A stretch of DNA of 64,000 nucleotides from Acidobacteriota bacterium (GTDB lineage: Bacteria > Acidobacteriota > Terriglobia > UBA7540). Made by a program: the position numbers and the translations under genes. Position 1 is the first letter of the stretch, and each line of letters starts with the position of its first letter. Of this stretch, positions 35,761 through 44,424 are shown piece by piece. The notes beneath the pieces are model-generated. The model searched no databases. It was given only the letters and a program-made list of their open reading frames with translations, and was not told where the DNA came from. The DNA lies in assembly GCA_004298155.1 (NCBI GenBank), contig SCRD01000028.1:124001-188000 (forward strand). Direction: 5' to 3'.

Positions 35761-38427
35761 ATGCGCTGGATTTACAAATTGCCACTTCGGCTCCGATCGC
35801 TTTTCAGGAAGAAGCGCGTCGAAGACGAACTGAGCGACGAACTGCGTTTTCACCTGGAAAAGCTGGTCGAAGAAAACGTTGCCAAAGGCATGAGCGCGGA
35901 AGAAGCGCGTTACGCAGCACTGCGTGAATTTGGAGGGGTCGAGCGGATGAAAGAAGAATGCCGTGACAGTTGGGGCGTGCGCTTTGTCAGCGAACTGGGG
36001 CAGGACATTCACTATGGCCTGCGGCAGTTGCGGCGCAATCCGGGATTTACGGTGGTCGCAGTCCTCACCCTGGCGCTCGGCATTGGCGCCAACACCGCGA
36101 TTTTCAGCGTGGTGGATGCAGTGCTTTTGAAGCCTTTGCCCTACGCGGACCCCGGCCGGCTGGTCAGCGTGTTTGAATCGAATACGCAGCGGGGAATTGC
36201 GGCCGACGCATTTTCCTACCCCATCTTTACGGAATTGCGGAATCAGAACAGCGCTTTCAGCGAGATTGCCGGAACCAATGCCCACGACCTAACGCTGACC
36301 GGCGCAGGCGAGCCGACGATTGTGCATACCATCGTCGTTACTCCAGAGATATTCACTCTGCTTGGCGAGCGTCCGCTGGCGGGCCGCGTTTTTAGCGCAA
36401 AGGACGGCGTGCGCGGCGCCGCGCCCGTGGTTGTGCTCAGTGAAAATCTCTGGCGCAGCCATTTTGGGGCCGACCCGGGCATCCTGGGCAAAGCGATCAA
36501 TCTGGACATGCGTGCGTTTACGGTGGTTGGCGTCATGCCGGCGGATTTTCGTTACCCCATTCGCTCCGAGAACGAGGACGTCTGGATTCCTGCCATCCAG
36601 GACCCTCTATTCAGCACCTTTATGCCCGATCCGCAAGGCCGGTTTCTGATTACCGTAGCGCGGTTGCATCCCGGCATCTCGATTTCACAGGCCCAGGCGG
36701 CGATGGACGAGGCCAGCATCGCGCTGGCCAGGAAGTATCCCAAGGCTAACGCCGGATGGAAGATACAGCTCGAACCGCTGCAGAAGGGAATTACAGGAGC
36801 GGCGAAGCCGGCGCTTCTGGTTCTGCTGGGGGCGGTTGGACTGGTGCTGTTGATTGCCTGTGCCAACCTTGCCAACCTGCTGCTGGCGCGGGCCACCGTC
36901 CGCACGCAGGAAATGGCGGTGCGCCTGGCTATGGGCGCTGGACGGCGACGCATACTGCAGCAGCTCCTGACGGAAAGCGCGCTGCTGGGCTTTTTCGGCG
37001 GGCTTGCCGGAATCCTGCTGGCCTATTGGGGCGTCCGGAGCCTCAAAGCCCTGTTGCCGCCCGGCCTGCCCCGCGCCGAGTCGATCAGCGTGGATGGCGG
37101 CGTGCTGCTCTTCGCGCTGGCGCTTTCCGTTGCTGCCAGCCTCATTTTTGGCCTGGCTCCTGCGCTGGCCGCGTCCCGTTCCAGCTTTCGAACAAGTCTC
37201 GAAGAAGGCGCCGCGCGGGCGGGGGAAAGCGGAGGGCGGCGCCGTTTACGCAGCCTGCTGGTGGCAGCGGAAGTTGCTCTGGCGGTGGTGCTGCTGGTTG
37301 GCGCCGGCCTTCTGATTCGCAGCTTTATGGCGATGATGAACGTCAATCCCGGCTTTAACCCCCAGCGCGTGGTGACGGCGGAAATCTCGCTCCCCAGGTA
37401 CCAATACTCGACGCCCGCGCAGTGGACTGCTTTTTCCAACGAATCGCTCGAGCGGATTCTGGCCGCGCCAGGCCTTAACGACTCCGCGCTGGTCGTTCCG
37501 CTGCCCATTGCGACCAATTCCGCCATTTTCCCGTTCAGCATCCCTGACCATCCTGCGCCGGCCCCCGGAACCTCCCGCCAGGCGCATTACGCGGCCATCA
37601 GCCCGGGCTACTTCCACGTGATGGAAATTCCTCTCCTGCGCGGACGCCTTTTCAGCCGGCAGGATGCGCCCTCGACGCCGCGCGTCGCCATCATCAGCCA
37701 GGCATTTGCCCGTCGCTATTTCCCCAATGAGGACCCCATTGGCCAGCGGCTGGTGTTCGGCTTTCCGCCCAATGATGTGGTGTCGCGGCAGATCGTAGGC
37801 ATCGCGGGCGATATTCGCGACGTGGCCCTCAGCCAGCAGCCCGGCCCCATGATGTATGTGCCGTACGCGCAGGCGCCCTTCTGGGGAGAGATTGTGGTCG
37901 TGCGAAGTTCTCTTGGCACAGCCGCCGTCGCCGGCTCCATTCGCCGCGTGGTTAGTGGCATTGACAAGAACCTGCCTGTCACCGACACCGCAAGTCTCCC
38001 GCAGGCGATGGATTCGCAGGCCTCAGTTGCGCAGCCGAGGTTCCGGACGCTGCTGATGGGTTTGTTTGGCATGCTGGCGCTGACGCTTGCCTCGGTGGGA
38101 ATTTTCGGCGTCATGTCTTATTCGGTCTCCCGCCGCACGCATGAGATTGGCATTCGGATGGCGTTGGGCGCCACTCCTCCAGGCGTTTTACGGCTGCTGC
38201 TGGCGGAATCCGCCAGGCTGGTCATCGCCGGTTTGGCCGTTGGCATCCCTGCGGCCTTGCTGCTCACCCGGTTCCTCGCGGGCATGCTCTATGGAGTGAA
38301 ACCTGCCGATCCGCTCACTTTCATCGCCGTCTCGATCATCCTCGTTGCCGTGGCTCTGCTCGCGTGCTACATTCCGGCGCGCCGCGCGGCGAAGGTTGAT
38401 CCGATGGTAGCGCTGCGCTATGAGTAG
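35761..38427 (+). CDS. ADOP-type MacB/FtsX permease, copy 2
   Basis: An 888-aa paralogue of the preceding gene with the same layout: N-terminal helical domain, MacB-like periplasmic domains and FtsX cores. The first ~115 residues and the last ~20 ([19 protein letters not shown]) are almost identical to copy 1, while the periplasmic parts have diverged strongly. No ATP-binding partner is next to it. A clear terminator follows the stop, so padR and both ADOP genes could end there. Confidence 0.9.
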   Translation: MRWIYKLPLRLRSLFRKKRVEDELSDELRFHLEKLVEENVAKGMSAEEARYAALREFGGVERMKEECRDSWGVRFVSELGQDIHYGLRQLRRNPGFTVVAVLTLALGIGANTAIFSVVDAVLLKPLPYADPGRLVSVFESNTQRGIAADAFSYPIFTELRNQNSAFSEIAGTNAHDLTLTGAGEPTIVHTIVVTPEIFTLLGERPLAGRVFSAKDGVRGAAPVVVLSENLWRSHFGADPGILGKAINLDMRAFTVVGVMPADFRYPIRSENEDVWIPAIQDPLFSTFMPDPQGRFLITVARLHPGISISQAQAAMDEASIALARKYPKANAGWKIQLEPLQKGITGAAKPALLVLLGAVGLVLLIACANLANLLLARATVRTQEMAVRLAMGAGRRRILQQLLTESALLGFFGGLAGILLAYWGVRSLKALLPPGLPRAESISVDGGVLLFALALSVAASLIFGLAPALAASRSSFRTSLEEGAARAGESGGRRRLRSLLVAAEVALAVVLLVGAGLLIRSFMAMMNVNPGFNPQRVVTAEISLPRYQYSTPAQWTAFSNESLERILAAPGLNDSALVVPLPIATNSAIFPFSIPDHPAPAPGTSRQAHYAAISPGYFHVMEIPLLRGRLFSRQDAPSTPRVAIISQAFARRYFPNEDPIGQRLVFGFPPNDVVSRQIVGIAGDIRDVALSQQPGPMMYVPYAQAPFWGEIVVVRSSLGTAAVAGSIRRVVSGIDKNLPVTDTASLPQAMDSQASVAQPRFRTLLMGLFGMLALTLASVGIFGVMSYSVSRRTHEIGIRMALGATPPGVLRLLLAESARLVIAGLAVGIPAALLLTRFLAGMLYGVKPADPLTFIAVSIILVAVALLACYIPARRAAKVDPMVALRYE

Positions 38428-38430
38428 TAG

Positions 38431-38457
38431 CGCAGGCCCTTGCGGCCTGCGGTTTTT
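38431..38457 (+). terminator. Intrinsic terminator after the second ADOP gene
   Basis: CGCAGGCC (38431-38438) pairs with GGCCTGCG (38444-38451) around a CTTGC loop, and five T residues follow. It starts four bases after the stop codon. Confidence 0.75.
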
Positions 38458-38851
38458 GCGGACGAAAAAAGCAGTGGTTAGAGGTTGGGGATAAGAGACG
38501 GGCCACGGCAATTACAAATTACGAGTTACGAATGACGAACGGGTTTGCGGTTCTGGGTTAAAGATCTGAGATTTAAGATTTGAAATTGTGACAGCAAGAT
38601 TCGTGCGAAGCTGGAGCCGGCAGCGCGGACGTTCTGTCTCATCCTTCATCACTCACCTTTCTTAATTCATCATCTGTTCATCAACAAAACTCTGGACCCG
38701 TTGACGCCATCGTCTTTGCCACTGCCGCCTTCGGCTGGTCGGGATGTTTTTCTTTCATCGACGCGAAAGGTTCTGGCAGTATACTGTTTCTCTGTCTTCG
38801 GAGACATTGTCTGTCATGCCGTTGTACAAGATCATTCCGGAGGTTTCCACC
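38458..38851. repeat. Spacer with a third copy of the decayed repeats
   Basis: Bases 38505-38600 repeat the blocks AATTACAAATTACGAGTTAC and GATTTAAGATTTGAAATT found before both ADOP genes, but without the REP-like palindrome. The rest, up to the next start, shows no gene. Confidence 0.6.
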
Positions 38852-39802
38852 ATGCAGCGCCGTACCTTTCTGAAGAACTCCGCCCTGGCGGCCGGGGCCG
38901 CTTTTTGTGCGCAGGGCGTCCCGGCCTGGGGCTTGCCTGCGCAATCGTTTGGCAGGTTCAAACTGGGGGCCATCAGCGACGGCTTTTCGCCGGACCTCGG
39001 CGAGGCCCTGAAGATCATGAAAGGCTACGGCCTCTCCTGGGTTGAGATTCGCGCCATCTGGGGGAAATACAACACGGAGGCGACGCCGGAAGAAATCAAG
39101 CGCGTGAAGCAACTGCTCGGCGAGTATCACTTCAAATGTTCGGTGGTGGATTCGGCGCTCTTCAAGTGCGCTCTGCCGGGGACAAAACCCGTGAACGCCG
39201 AGAGCGATTCCTATCCCTATTCGGGCCAGATGGACCTGCTGAAGCGCGCCGCGGAACGCTGCCATGCCTGGGGCACGGACAAGGTCCGCGGCTTTACCTT
39301 CTGGCGCGTGGCTGAGCCGGAAAAAATCTATCCGCGCATTTCCGAAGAACTGGGGAAGGCCGCGGAGGTTGCCCACCGGGAAGGCGTCCGGATGGTGATT
39401 GAGAACGAAGAATCGTGCAATGGCGGGACCGGGCACGAAACCGCCGCGATTCTCAGGAAGACGCCAGCCTCGATTGTGGGTTTCAACTGGGACGTGGGCA
39501 ACGGCTACGCGCACGGCGAAGTGTCATACCCTGACGGTTACAACGCTCTTGACAAGAAGCGCATCTGGCACCTGCACCTGAAAGGGATGCAATGCGCCCC
39601 CGGCGGGGGGAAATGCCATGAAACCTTTGCCGACGAGGGCGCAATCAATCTGGCGGGCCAGTTGCGGGCGCTCGCTCGCGCCCACTACGAGGGGACAATG
39701 TCACTGGAATGCGAGTTCAAGGCCCCCGGCATGACCCACCAGCAGACTACTGAGCGCTCCATGCAGGGCCTGCTACGCGTGGTCAAGAAGGCTCTGGCGT
39801 GA
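38852..39802 (+). CDS. Exported sugar-phosphate isomerase/epimerase-like protein
   Basis: A 316-aa xylose-isomerase-type TIM barrel (AP endonuclease family 2 fold). It has a Sec/Tat-like leader (QRRTFLKNSALAAGAAF). Metal-binding positions of the fold are visible: Glu in MVIENEES, Asp-x-x-Asn in NWDVGNGYAHG, His in IWHLHLKGM and Glu in MSLECEF. The ATG at 38852 has a CCGGAGG site; in-frame ATGs upstream lack one. These proteins are abundant and mostly without known substrates in acidobacteria and planctomycetes. Confidence 0.8.
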   Translation: MQRRTFLKNSALAAGAAFCAQGVPAWGLPAQSFGRFKLGAISDGFSPDLGEALKIMKGYGLSWVEIRAIWGKYNTEATPEEIKRVKQLLGEYHFKCSVVDSALFKCALPGTKPVNAESDSYPYSGQMDLLKRAAERCHAWGTDKVRGFTFWRVAEPEKIYPRISEELGKAAEVAHREGVRMVIENEESCNGGTGHETAAILRKTPASIVGFNWDVGNGYAHGEVSYPDGYNALDKKRIWHLHLKGMQCAPGGGKCHETFADEGAINLAGQLRALARAHYEGTMSLECEFKAPGMTHQQTTERSMQGLLRVVKKALA

Positions 39803-39856
39803 GCAGGATGCGCCTGGAGGCTGCGTGGCGCGCGATTAAAGCGATTGCATTCTCGA

Positions 39857-40201
39857 TCAAGGCCCGGAGAGGCCGAGAATCAGAAATGAGTGAACGTTGT
39901 CATCGCAGAAGTTTTGAACGGCCGCCCGGTTGCCTCTAAGAATTTTTTCGATTTGGCCGGTGGAACTATTGCCGCACCGAATCCATATGATTTTGGGTGG
40001 GAAGCCCCGCACAAAGCTCCGCTGGTGAAAGTCGGAATCCTTTGAGACTATCGTGTAACCATTGGTCCTGGCATAATTCCAGATTGCCTCGTCGTCAGCG
40101 CCCTCCAGCCCGATGAGCCGCACATGAGTGGAATCCGGGTATAAGCCTTTCAGGTTTTCGACAATCAGGTAAGAGAGGTTTTGACCAAAGAGTAATTTCA
40201 C
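39857..40201 (-). CDS. DUF5615 PIN-like toxin with altered active site
   Basis: A 114-aa PIN-like protein of the DUF5615 group, predicted RNase toxins paired with DUF433 antitoxins. The body is well kept (HVRLIGLEGADDEAIWNYARTNGYTIVSKDSDFHQRS, then PPKIIWIRCGNSSTGQIEKIL). The N-terminal motif expected as FDENLS reads FGQNLS, so the acidic Asp and Glu have become Gly and Gln. That predicts loss of nuclease activity. The GTG start overlaps the antitoxin stop by four bases. Confidence 0.85.
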   Translation of the reverse strand: MKLLFGQNLSYLIVENLKGLYPDSTHVRLIGLEGADDEAIWNYARTNGYTIVSKDSDFHQRSFVRGFPPKIIWIRCGNSSTGQIEKILRGNRAAVQNFCDDNVHSFLILGLSGP

Positions 40202-40422
40202 GGCAGGGCAGAGGCCAATTTGCGTTCACGGTCCGCCGCGAAGGCCAGGCACGCCTTGATATCTTCGGAACTGAGCTCCGGGAAGTCAGCCAGGATTTCC
40301 TGCTCCGTCATGCCGGAAGCAAGGTATTCAAGCACATCATAAACGGTGATTCGCAATCCGCGAATGCAGGGCTTGCCACCACGTTTGCCGGGCTCGAGCG
40401 TGATGATCTTGTGGTAGTCCAT
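40198..40422 (-). CDS. DUF433 antitoxin
   Basis: A 74-aa DUF433 protein: GKRGGKPCIRGLRITVYDVLEYLASGMTEQEILADFPELSSEDIKACLAFAADRE. Such proteins have a helix-turn-helix and bind the DUF5615 toxin and often their own promoter. The TGA overlaps the toxin GTG (GTGA), the usual tight coupling of antitoxin and toxin genes. Confidence 0.9.
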   Translation of the reverse strand: MDYHKIITLEPGKRGGKPCIRGLRITVYDVLEYLASGMTEQEILADFPELSSEDIKACLAFAADRERKLASALP

Positions 40423-40558
40423 ACGCTTAAAACCTAGGCGGTTGGCGGGCCGAAGGCAAGCAAATTCACTTTAGCCTGGCAGCCTCGGCCACGCAACCGA
40501 GCCGCGATGGCGGCAGGGAAGGGCCAAGGACATCAAATCCGGCATTCCTGCCGGCGGG

Positions 40559-41581
40559 TTACGGCTCGCTCTGGCCGTCGCGCTGGCGCGGACAGTTGCT
40601 GGGCGTTCCCCAATGCATGATGGTATTTTCCGCCATTTCCATTGGCTTGAAGTTGTGATACCAGCCGGTGGCGGAAAGCGTGTCGGGGTAATCATGGACC
40701 AGCATGCCGGGCTGATTGATGGGCAGCTCTTTGGCGATGGTGGCATCAGGCCGGGCGACAAACGATCCCCAATGCGAGTACGGCCGCGATGAGTTGTTGC
40801 ACACGGCCCACATGCGATTATCGGCGCAGCGGGTGGGCACCTCGCGATTGTTGAGCGTGTCCAGACAATCCGGCCCTTTGCTTCCCGCGTTGCTGAAGGA
40901 ATGGACCATCACCGTGACGCCCAGTTTCCGGTAGGCGATGTAGACCTGAGGCCAGCAGATGTCATAGCACACGGCCAGGCCGATTCTTACTCCTCGAATG
41001 TCATGCGCCACCAGCCGATTGCCCGCCGAGTAGTATTTCTGGTCGCCCTCGGTTAAAAAGCACTTGTCGTAACGGTCTACGATCCTGCCTTCCGGGTCGA
41101 TCAGGTAGATGCAATCGGTCGGCTTCGTGTTTGCGTCCAGAAAATGAGACGAGCCGAGGGCCAGCCACATCTTCAGTTCCCCTGCGAGCGCGCGCAGGCC
41201 GGCCGTCTCCTGGCGCAACTTGTTCCAGTCGTAATTCTCAAATGACGGAAGATCGGTCCCCGGATACCCCGACAGGCTGGCCTCCGAGGTGTGCAGCAGA
41301 TGCGCTCCCTCGCCGGCCGCCTGGCGCATAAAATCGCGGACGTACTTCGCATTTTCCGCAGGACTGCCACTGCAAGGATACTGACAGGTGGCGATGCGCA
41401 GTTTTTCAGCGGGCTTCGTCTCTCCCGGAATTGGTTGCGGAGCAACCGCTTCGGCGGCGTTTGGAAAGCCGGCCGCAGCGGCGAGAGAGGGCAGGGCGTT
41501 GAATCCGGCCGCGCCCGCAAAGACCCTGCCAGTTGTCTGGATGGCCTGCCGCCTTGTCATTTGCTGGTTTACAGGTTTCAT
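40559..41581 (-). CDS. Exported carbon-nitrogen hydrolase (nitrilase superfamily)
   Basis: A 340-aa nitrilase-fold protein with a twin-arginine leader (TRRQAIQTTGRVFAGAAG). The expected Glu-Lys-Cys triad is visible: Glu in LLHTSEASLSGYPG, Lys in RYDKCFLTEGDQKY and the nucleophile in GLAVCYDICWPQVY. Members hydrolyse amides, nitriles or carbamoyl groups. It begins 10 bp after the OmpA-like gene, so the two form an operon. I took the ATG at 41581; the ATG at 41560 would place the RR at residues 3-4. Confidence 0.82.
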   Translation of the reverse strand: MKPVNQQMTRRQAIQTTGRVFAGAAGFNALPSLAAAAGFPNAAEAVAPQPIPGETKPAEKLRIATCQYPCSGSPAENAKYVRDFMRQAAGEGAHLLHTSEASLSGYPGTDLPSFENYDWNKLRQETAGLRALAGELKMWLALGSSHFLDANTKPTDCIYLIDPEGRIVDRYDKCFLTEGDQKYYSAGNRLVAHDIRGVRIGLAVCYDICWPQVYIAYRKLGVTVMVHSFSNAGSKGPDCLDTLNNREVPTRCADNRMWAVCNNSSRPYSHWGSFVARPDATIAKELPINQPGMLVHDYPDTLSATGWYHNFKPMEMAENTIMHWGTPSNCPRQRDGQSEP

Positions 41582-41591
41582 ATGCCGGGAC

Positions 41592-43136
41592 CTACTTGCC
41601 AAATTTCGTTCCAATGACTTCGCCTGAAACGATGATTTCCACCCGCCGGTTCTTTTGCCGTCCCTCCGCGGTGCTGTTGTCAGCGATCGGCATTGTCTTC
41701 CCCAGCCCCACCGCAGAAATTGTATTCTGGTCCAACCCCTGGGTGATGAGATAACTGCGGACCGCCTGGGCGCGCTGCTCGGAAAGCTTCTGATTGAATT
41801 CATCACTTCCAACGCTGTCCGTGTGCCCTTCCACCTGCAGATTCAGCCCGGGATGGGATGAAACAATCCCGGAGAGGCGGGCCAGCCGCTCGCGAGCTTC
41901 CGCGCGCAGGTTGTATTTCCCGGTGGCAAACAACACGTCCGCCATGGTAACGACCAGGCCACGCGGCGTGTCACGGGTTTCCAGGACGGCGTTGAGCTGG
42001 TCCAGCAACTGGGCGCGAAGGGCCTCAGCAACTTTGCGGGCACGCTCGGCATCTTCTCTGGCTGCCTGCTCTTTTGCTTTCATGGCTTCCGCTTCGGCCT
42101 GGGCCGCTTGTTCTCTGGCCCGGGTGGCATCAGCTTCCGCCTTCAGTTGAGCTTCCCTTGCGGCAGCGAGTTCCGATTGCCTCTGGGCTTCTTCATCTGC
42201 TCGCCGCCTGGCTTCCGCCGCCTCGGCCGCCGCTTTGGCCTCTGCCTGCGCGGTTGCCCTGGCGGCTGCAGCCTGGCGTTCCTGCTCAATTCGTTCGGCT
42301 TCCTGCCGCTTTACGGCAAGCGAGCGGGCGTCCTCGGAAAATTGCACGGTCTGTCTGGCCGCTGAGATGATCTCCTTCTTGCCGGCCTTTCTGGCCAGCA
42401 GGTTCTCTGAAATCTTCAGGCTGTTCTCCGCCTTGGTGAAGATCTCCGGCGCGTACTTTTCCGCCCCGCTCGATTTGGAGATATCCACGGAGTTTCTGGC
42501 CTCGTACATTTCCAGTGGAACGTGTTTCAGATCAGGCGAGAGGGCCAGAGGGTTCCCTAATTTTTCATACTGGCTGCGCTCGAGGAGCGGGTAGTCCTTC
42601 ACCTCGAAGATCTTGCCCTTTGTGGACTTACGAGTTTCGTTCTCAAGCACGATCAGTTCGCTTGGGTGGGTCACCGCGAAATAGGGCTCAGCGGTGATAA
42701 ACAGAGAGAAGGTCTGCATCTGCGTCGTGGCCTTAATCTCGCCATTGCCAGATTTGCTGGGTTGGATTTCCCCCAGATTGATGGTCCGTCCATCCGGGGA
42801 AGCAGCCCACAGGACATAGGTCAGAAACTCGCTGCCGAGCGTTCCTGGCGAAGTAAGTCCCTGGACGGTGGCCTGGATATCCGTAACACCTTTTTTTGCT
42901 TCAATCCTGGCCTCTCCGCTCACACCGGGCAGCAGTTGGGTGCTGATAAGGTCAACCCTCGTTCCCCCGCCGCCTACCTCGTAGCCAACCGCCTTTACAA
43001 GCCTTTTAACGAGGTGTTCACCCTCCACGCCCTGTTGCTGCTGGCCCGCCAAAGCTACGGCTGGCAACAAGATAGCCATAACAGCTACAAGGACCGCACG
43101 CACACTTTTCAGGCCAAGTGTGTCTTTGGATTCCAT
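41592..43136 (-). CDS. OmpA-family outer-membrane protein with coiled coil
   Basis: A 514-aa protein with a signal peptide (VLVAVMAILLPAVALAG). It has an N-terminal beta-rich domain, a long Ala/Glu/Gln-rich coiled coil (roughly residues 260-370, RAKVAEALRAQ-type heptads) and a C-terminal OmpA peptidoglycan-binding domain (LQVEGHTDSVGSDEFNQKLSEQRAQAV...GRQKNRRVEIIV). It should tie the envelope to the cell wall. The ATG at 43136 has a strong AGGAGGAAGG site; an ORF start 12 codons upstream has none. Followed by the nitrilase gene. Confidence 0.88.
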   Translation of the reverse strand: MESKDTLGLKSVRAVLVAVMAILLPAVALAGQQQQGVEGEHLVKRLVKAVGYEVGGGGTRVDLISTQLLPGVSGEARIEAKKGVTDIQATVQGLTSPGTLGSEFLTYVLWAASPDGRTINLGEIQPSKSGNGEIKATTQMQTFSLFITAEPYFAVTHPSELIVLENETRKSTKGKIFEVKDYPLLERSQYEKLGNPLALSPDLKHVPLEMYEARNSVDISKSSGAEKYAPEIFTKAENSLKISENLLARKAGKKEIISAARQTVQFSEDARSLAVKRQEAERIEQERQAAAARATAQAEAKAAAEAAEARRRADEEAQRQSELAAAREAQLKAEADATRAREQAAQAEAEAMKAKEQAAREDAERARKVAEALRAQLLDQLNAVLETRDTPRGLVVTMADVLFATGKYNLRAEARERLARLSGIVSSHPGLNLQVEGHTDSVGSDEFNQKLSEQRAQAVRSYLITQGLDQNTISAVGLGKTMPIADNSTAEGRQKNRRVEIIVSGEVIGTKFGK

Positions 43137-43912
43137 ACCCTTCCTCCTGCCAGCCCCACGTTGGAGCAGCAACTTGCTGGCCGTGGAAGGATACCGTGCA
43201 ACGGCCGGAATTACAAGTCATGGCCCATTTGCGGCACATTCACGGCTGGCAAACAAACTGGGCCTTAATACCCGGTTTTTCATGGAGCAGATGGCTTGGA
43301 GGCATAGGTTTTATTTCTCACAGGACATGTATATGCCGGCAACAGCGATGCCGAAATGAAGGGCAGAGGAAAACATCCCAACTGGCTGCCAGGGGGAACC
43401 GTCACACGAATAATCGCGCCACGAAGCTAATATGCTGAAAAGAGGGAAGCTAAAATCTGCCAACCGCCGAAAAAGACGAGGATTTCAACAGATTTTGGCC
43501 GACCCAAAATTAGAAGGAGTTGAAACTCATAGGGAATTTCCCAAGCCCAATTAAGGATTTTGCCCGATTGTTGACCTTGCAACTCTAAGGTAACTTCGCA
43601 CCAAGGGTCCACACAGACAACTAGGGAAAGCGGAAGGTTTGCTCCGGCAGATCGCCGAATCCGGCGCTCGCAAGAGAGTCGTGTTTGACAACGCCTGCCA
43701 CGCAAACCAGGTGCTTGATACCGGCAATGCCTCGCAAGCATCGCCCGCGCCCGGTGTTTCTCAGAAGCGGGCTGCCCCGATTTGTTCGCGGGACGCCTTG
43801 TGGCAAAACCGAGCCTGGCAGTATGGAGTCCGCCAAAGAATAGCGTTCGAGGGGAACCTGGTTGGCTGTACGCGCAAGCGAGTGGGGCGAAAAATTAAAG
43901 GGGGACACTGCG
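43137..43912. other. Gene-poor spacer
   Basis: About 775 bp between the divergent OmpA-like and small membrane protein genes. The left 200 bp should hold the OmpA promoter. I see no recognisable gene, only short open frames on both strands without ribosome sites. Confidence 0.4.
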
Positions 43913-44176
43913 ATGATAAATACAGAGGATAAAGTCCGTTTGGCGTTGCAAATGCTGGGTATTGTTATGGCGTGGGTTTCAGGATTGGAATGGGTGGCGG
44001 CTGTGCTTTTGCTGTCAGTTCTGCCCTGGAATCCCATTTACCCGGCCCTGAGACTGATTGCGGCCATTGGCGGATGGATGGCCCAGCCTGTGGCCGATAA
44101 GGTCGTTGAGGGAATTGTGAACACGCAGCCGGTAGATTCTGTCGAGAAGCTGGAGCAAATGGTCAGGGCCGGGTGA
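43913..44176 (+). CDS. Small membrane protein of unknown function
   Basis: An 87-aa protein with two hydrophobic stretches (LALQMLGIVMAWVSGL and WVAAVLLLSVLPWNPIYPALRLIAAIGGW) and a short polar tail. The ATG at 43913 lies 8 bp after AAAGGGGGA. I do not recognise a family. It stands alone, and a weak hairpin (44215-44232) follows it. Confidence 0.5.
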   Translation: MINTEDKVRLALQMLGIVMAWVSGLEWVAAVLLLSVLPWNPIYPALRLIAAIGGWMAQPVADKVVEGIVNTQPVDSVEKLEQMVRAG

Positions 44177-44214
44177 CCCTGGCAACGAGTACGGATTGCG
44201 GCAAGCGGGGCAAA

Positions 44215-44232
44215 CATCGCGCTTTCGCGATG
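44215..44232 (+). terminator. Weak hairpin after the small membrane gene
   Basis: CATCGCG (44215-44221) and CGCGATG (44226-44232) enclose CTTT. No T run follows, so termination is doubtful. Confidence 0.3.
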
Positions 44233-44424
44233 CGCGCGGCCTCCGGCGTTAACCGCGAGCGTCTGTGATTCCACAACAGGACCAGCATGGGACTCTGGGC
44301 TTACGCTTCCTGCAAGGTGCGCGTTTGTTCTGAATGGACCGGCTGATGCGCGCGCCGGCAGGCGCCTTGCGCTTCGCACGATGGCAGACAACCAGGGCGA
44401 GAACCCTTCCCGCCCGTGTAACAC

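Noticed and set aside
43620-43720. Possible tRNA-like or hairpin structure
   Set aside because: Only a short GCCG/CGGC stem was found; no cloverleaf could be built.
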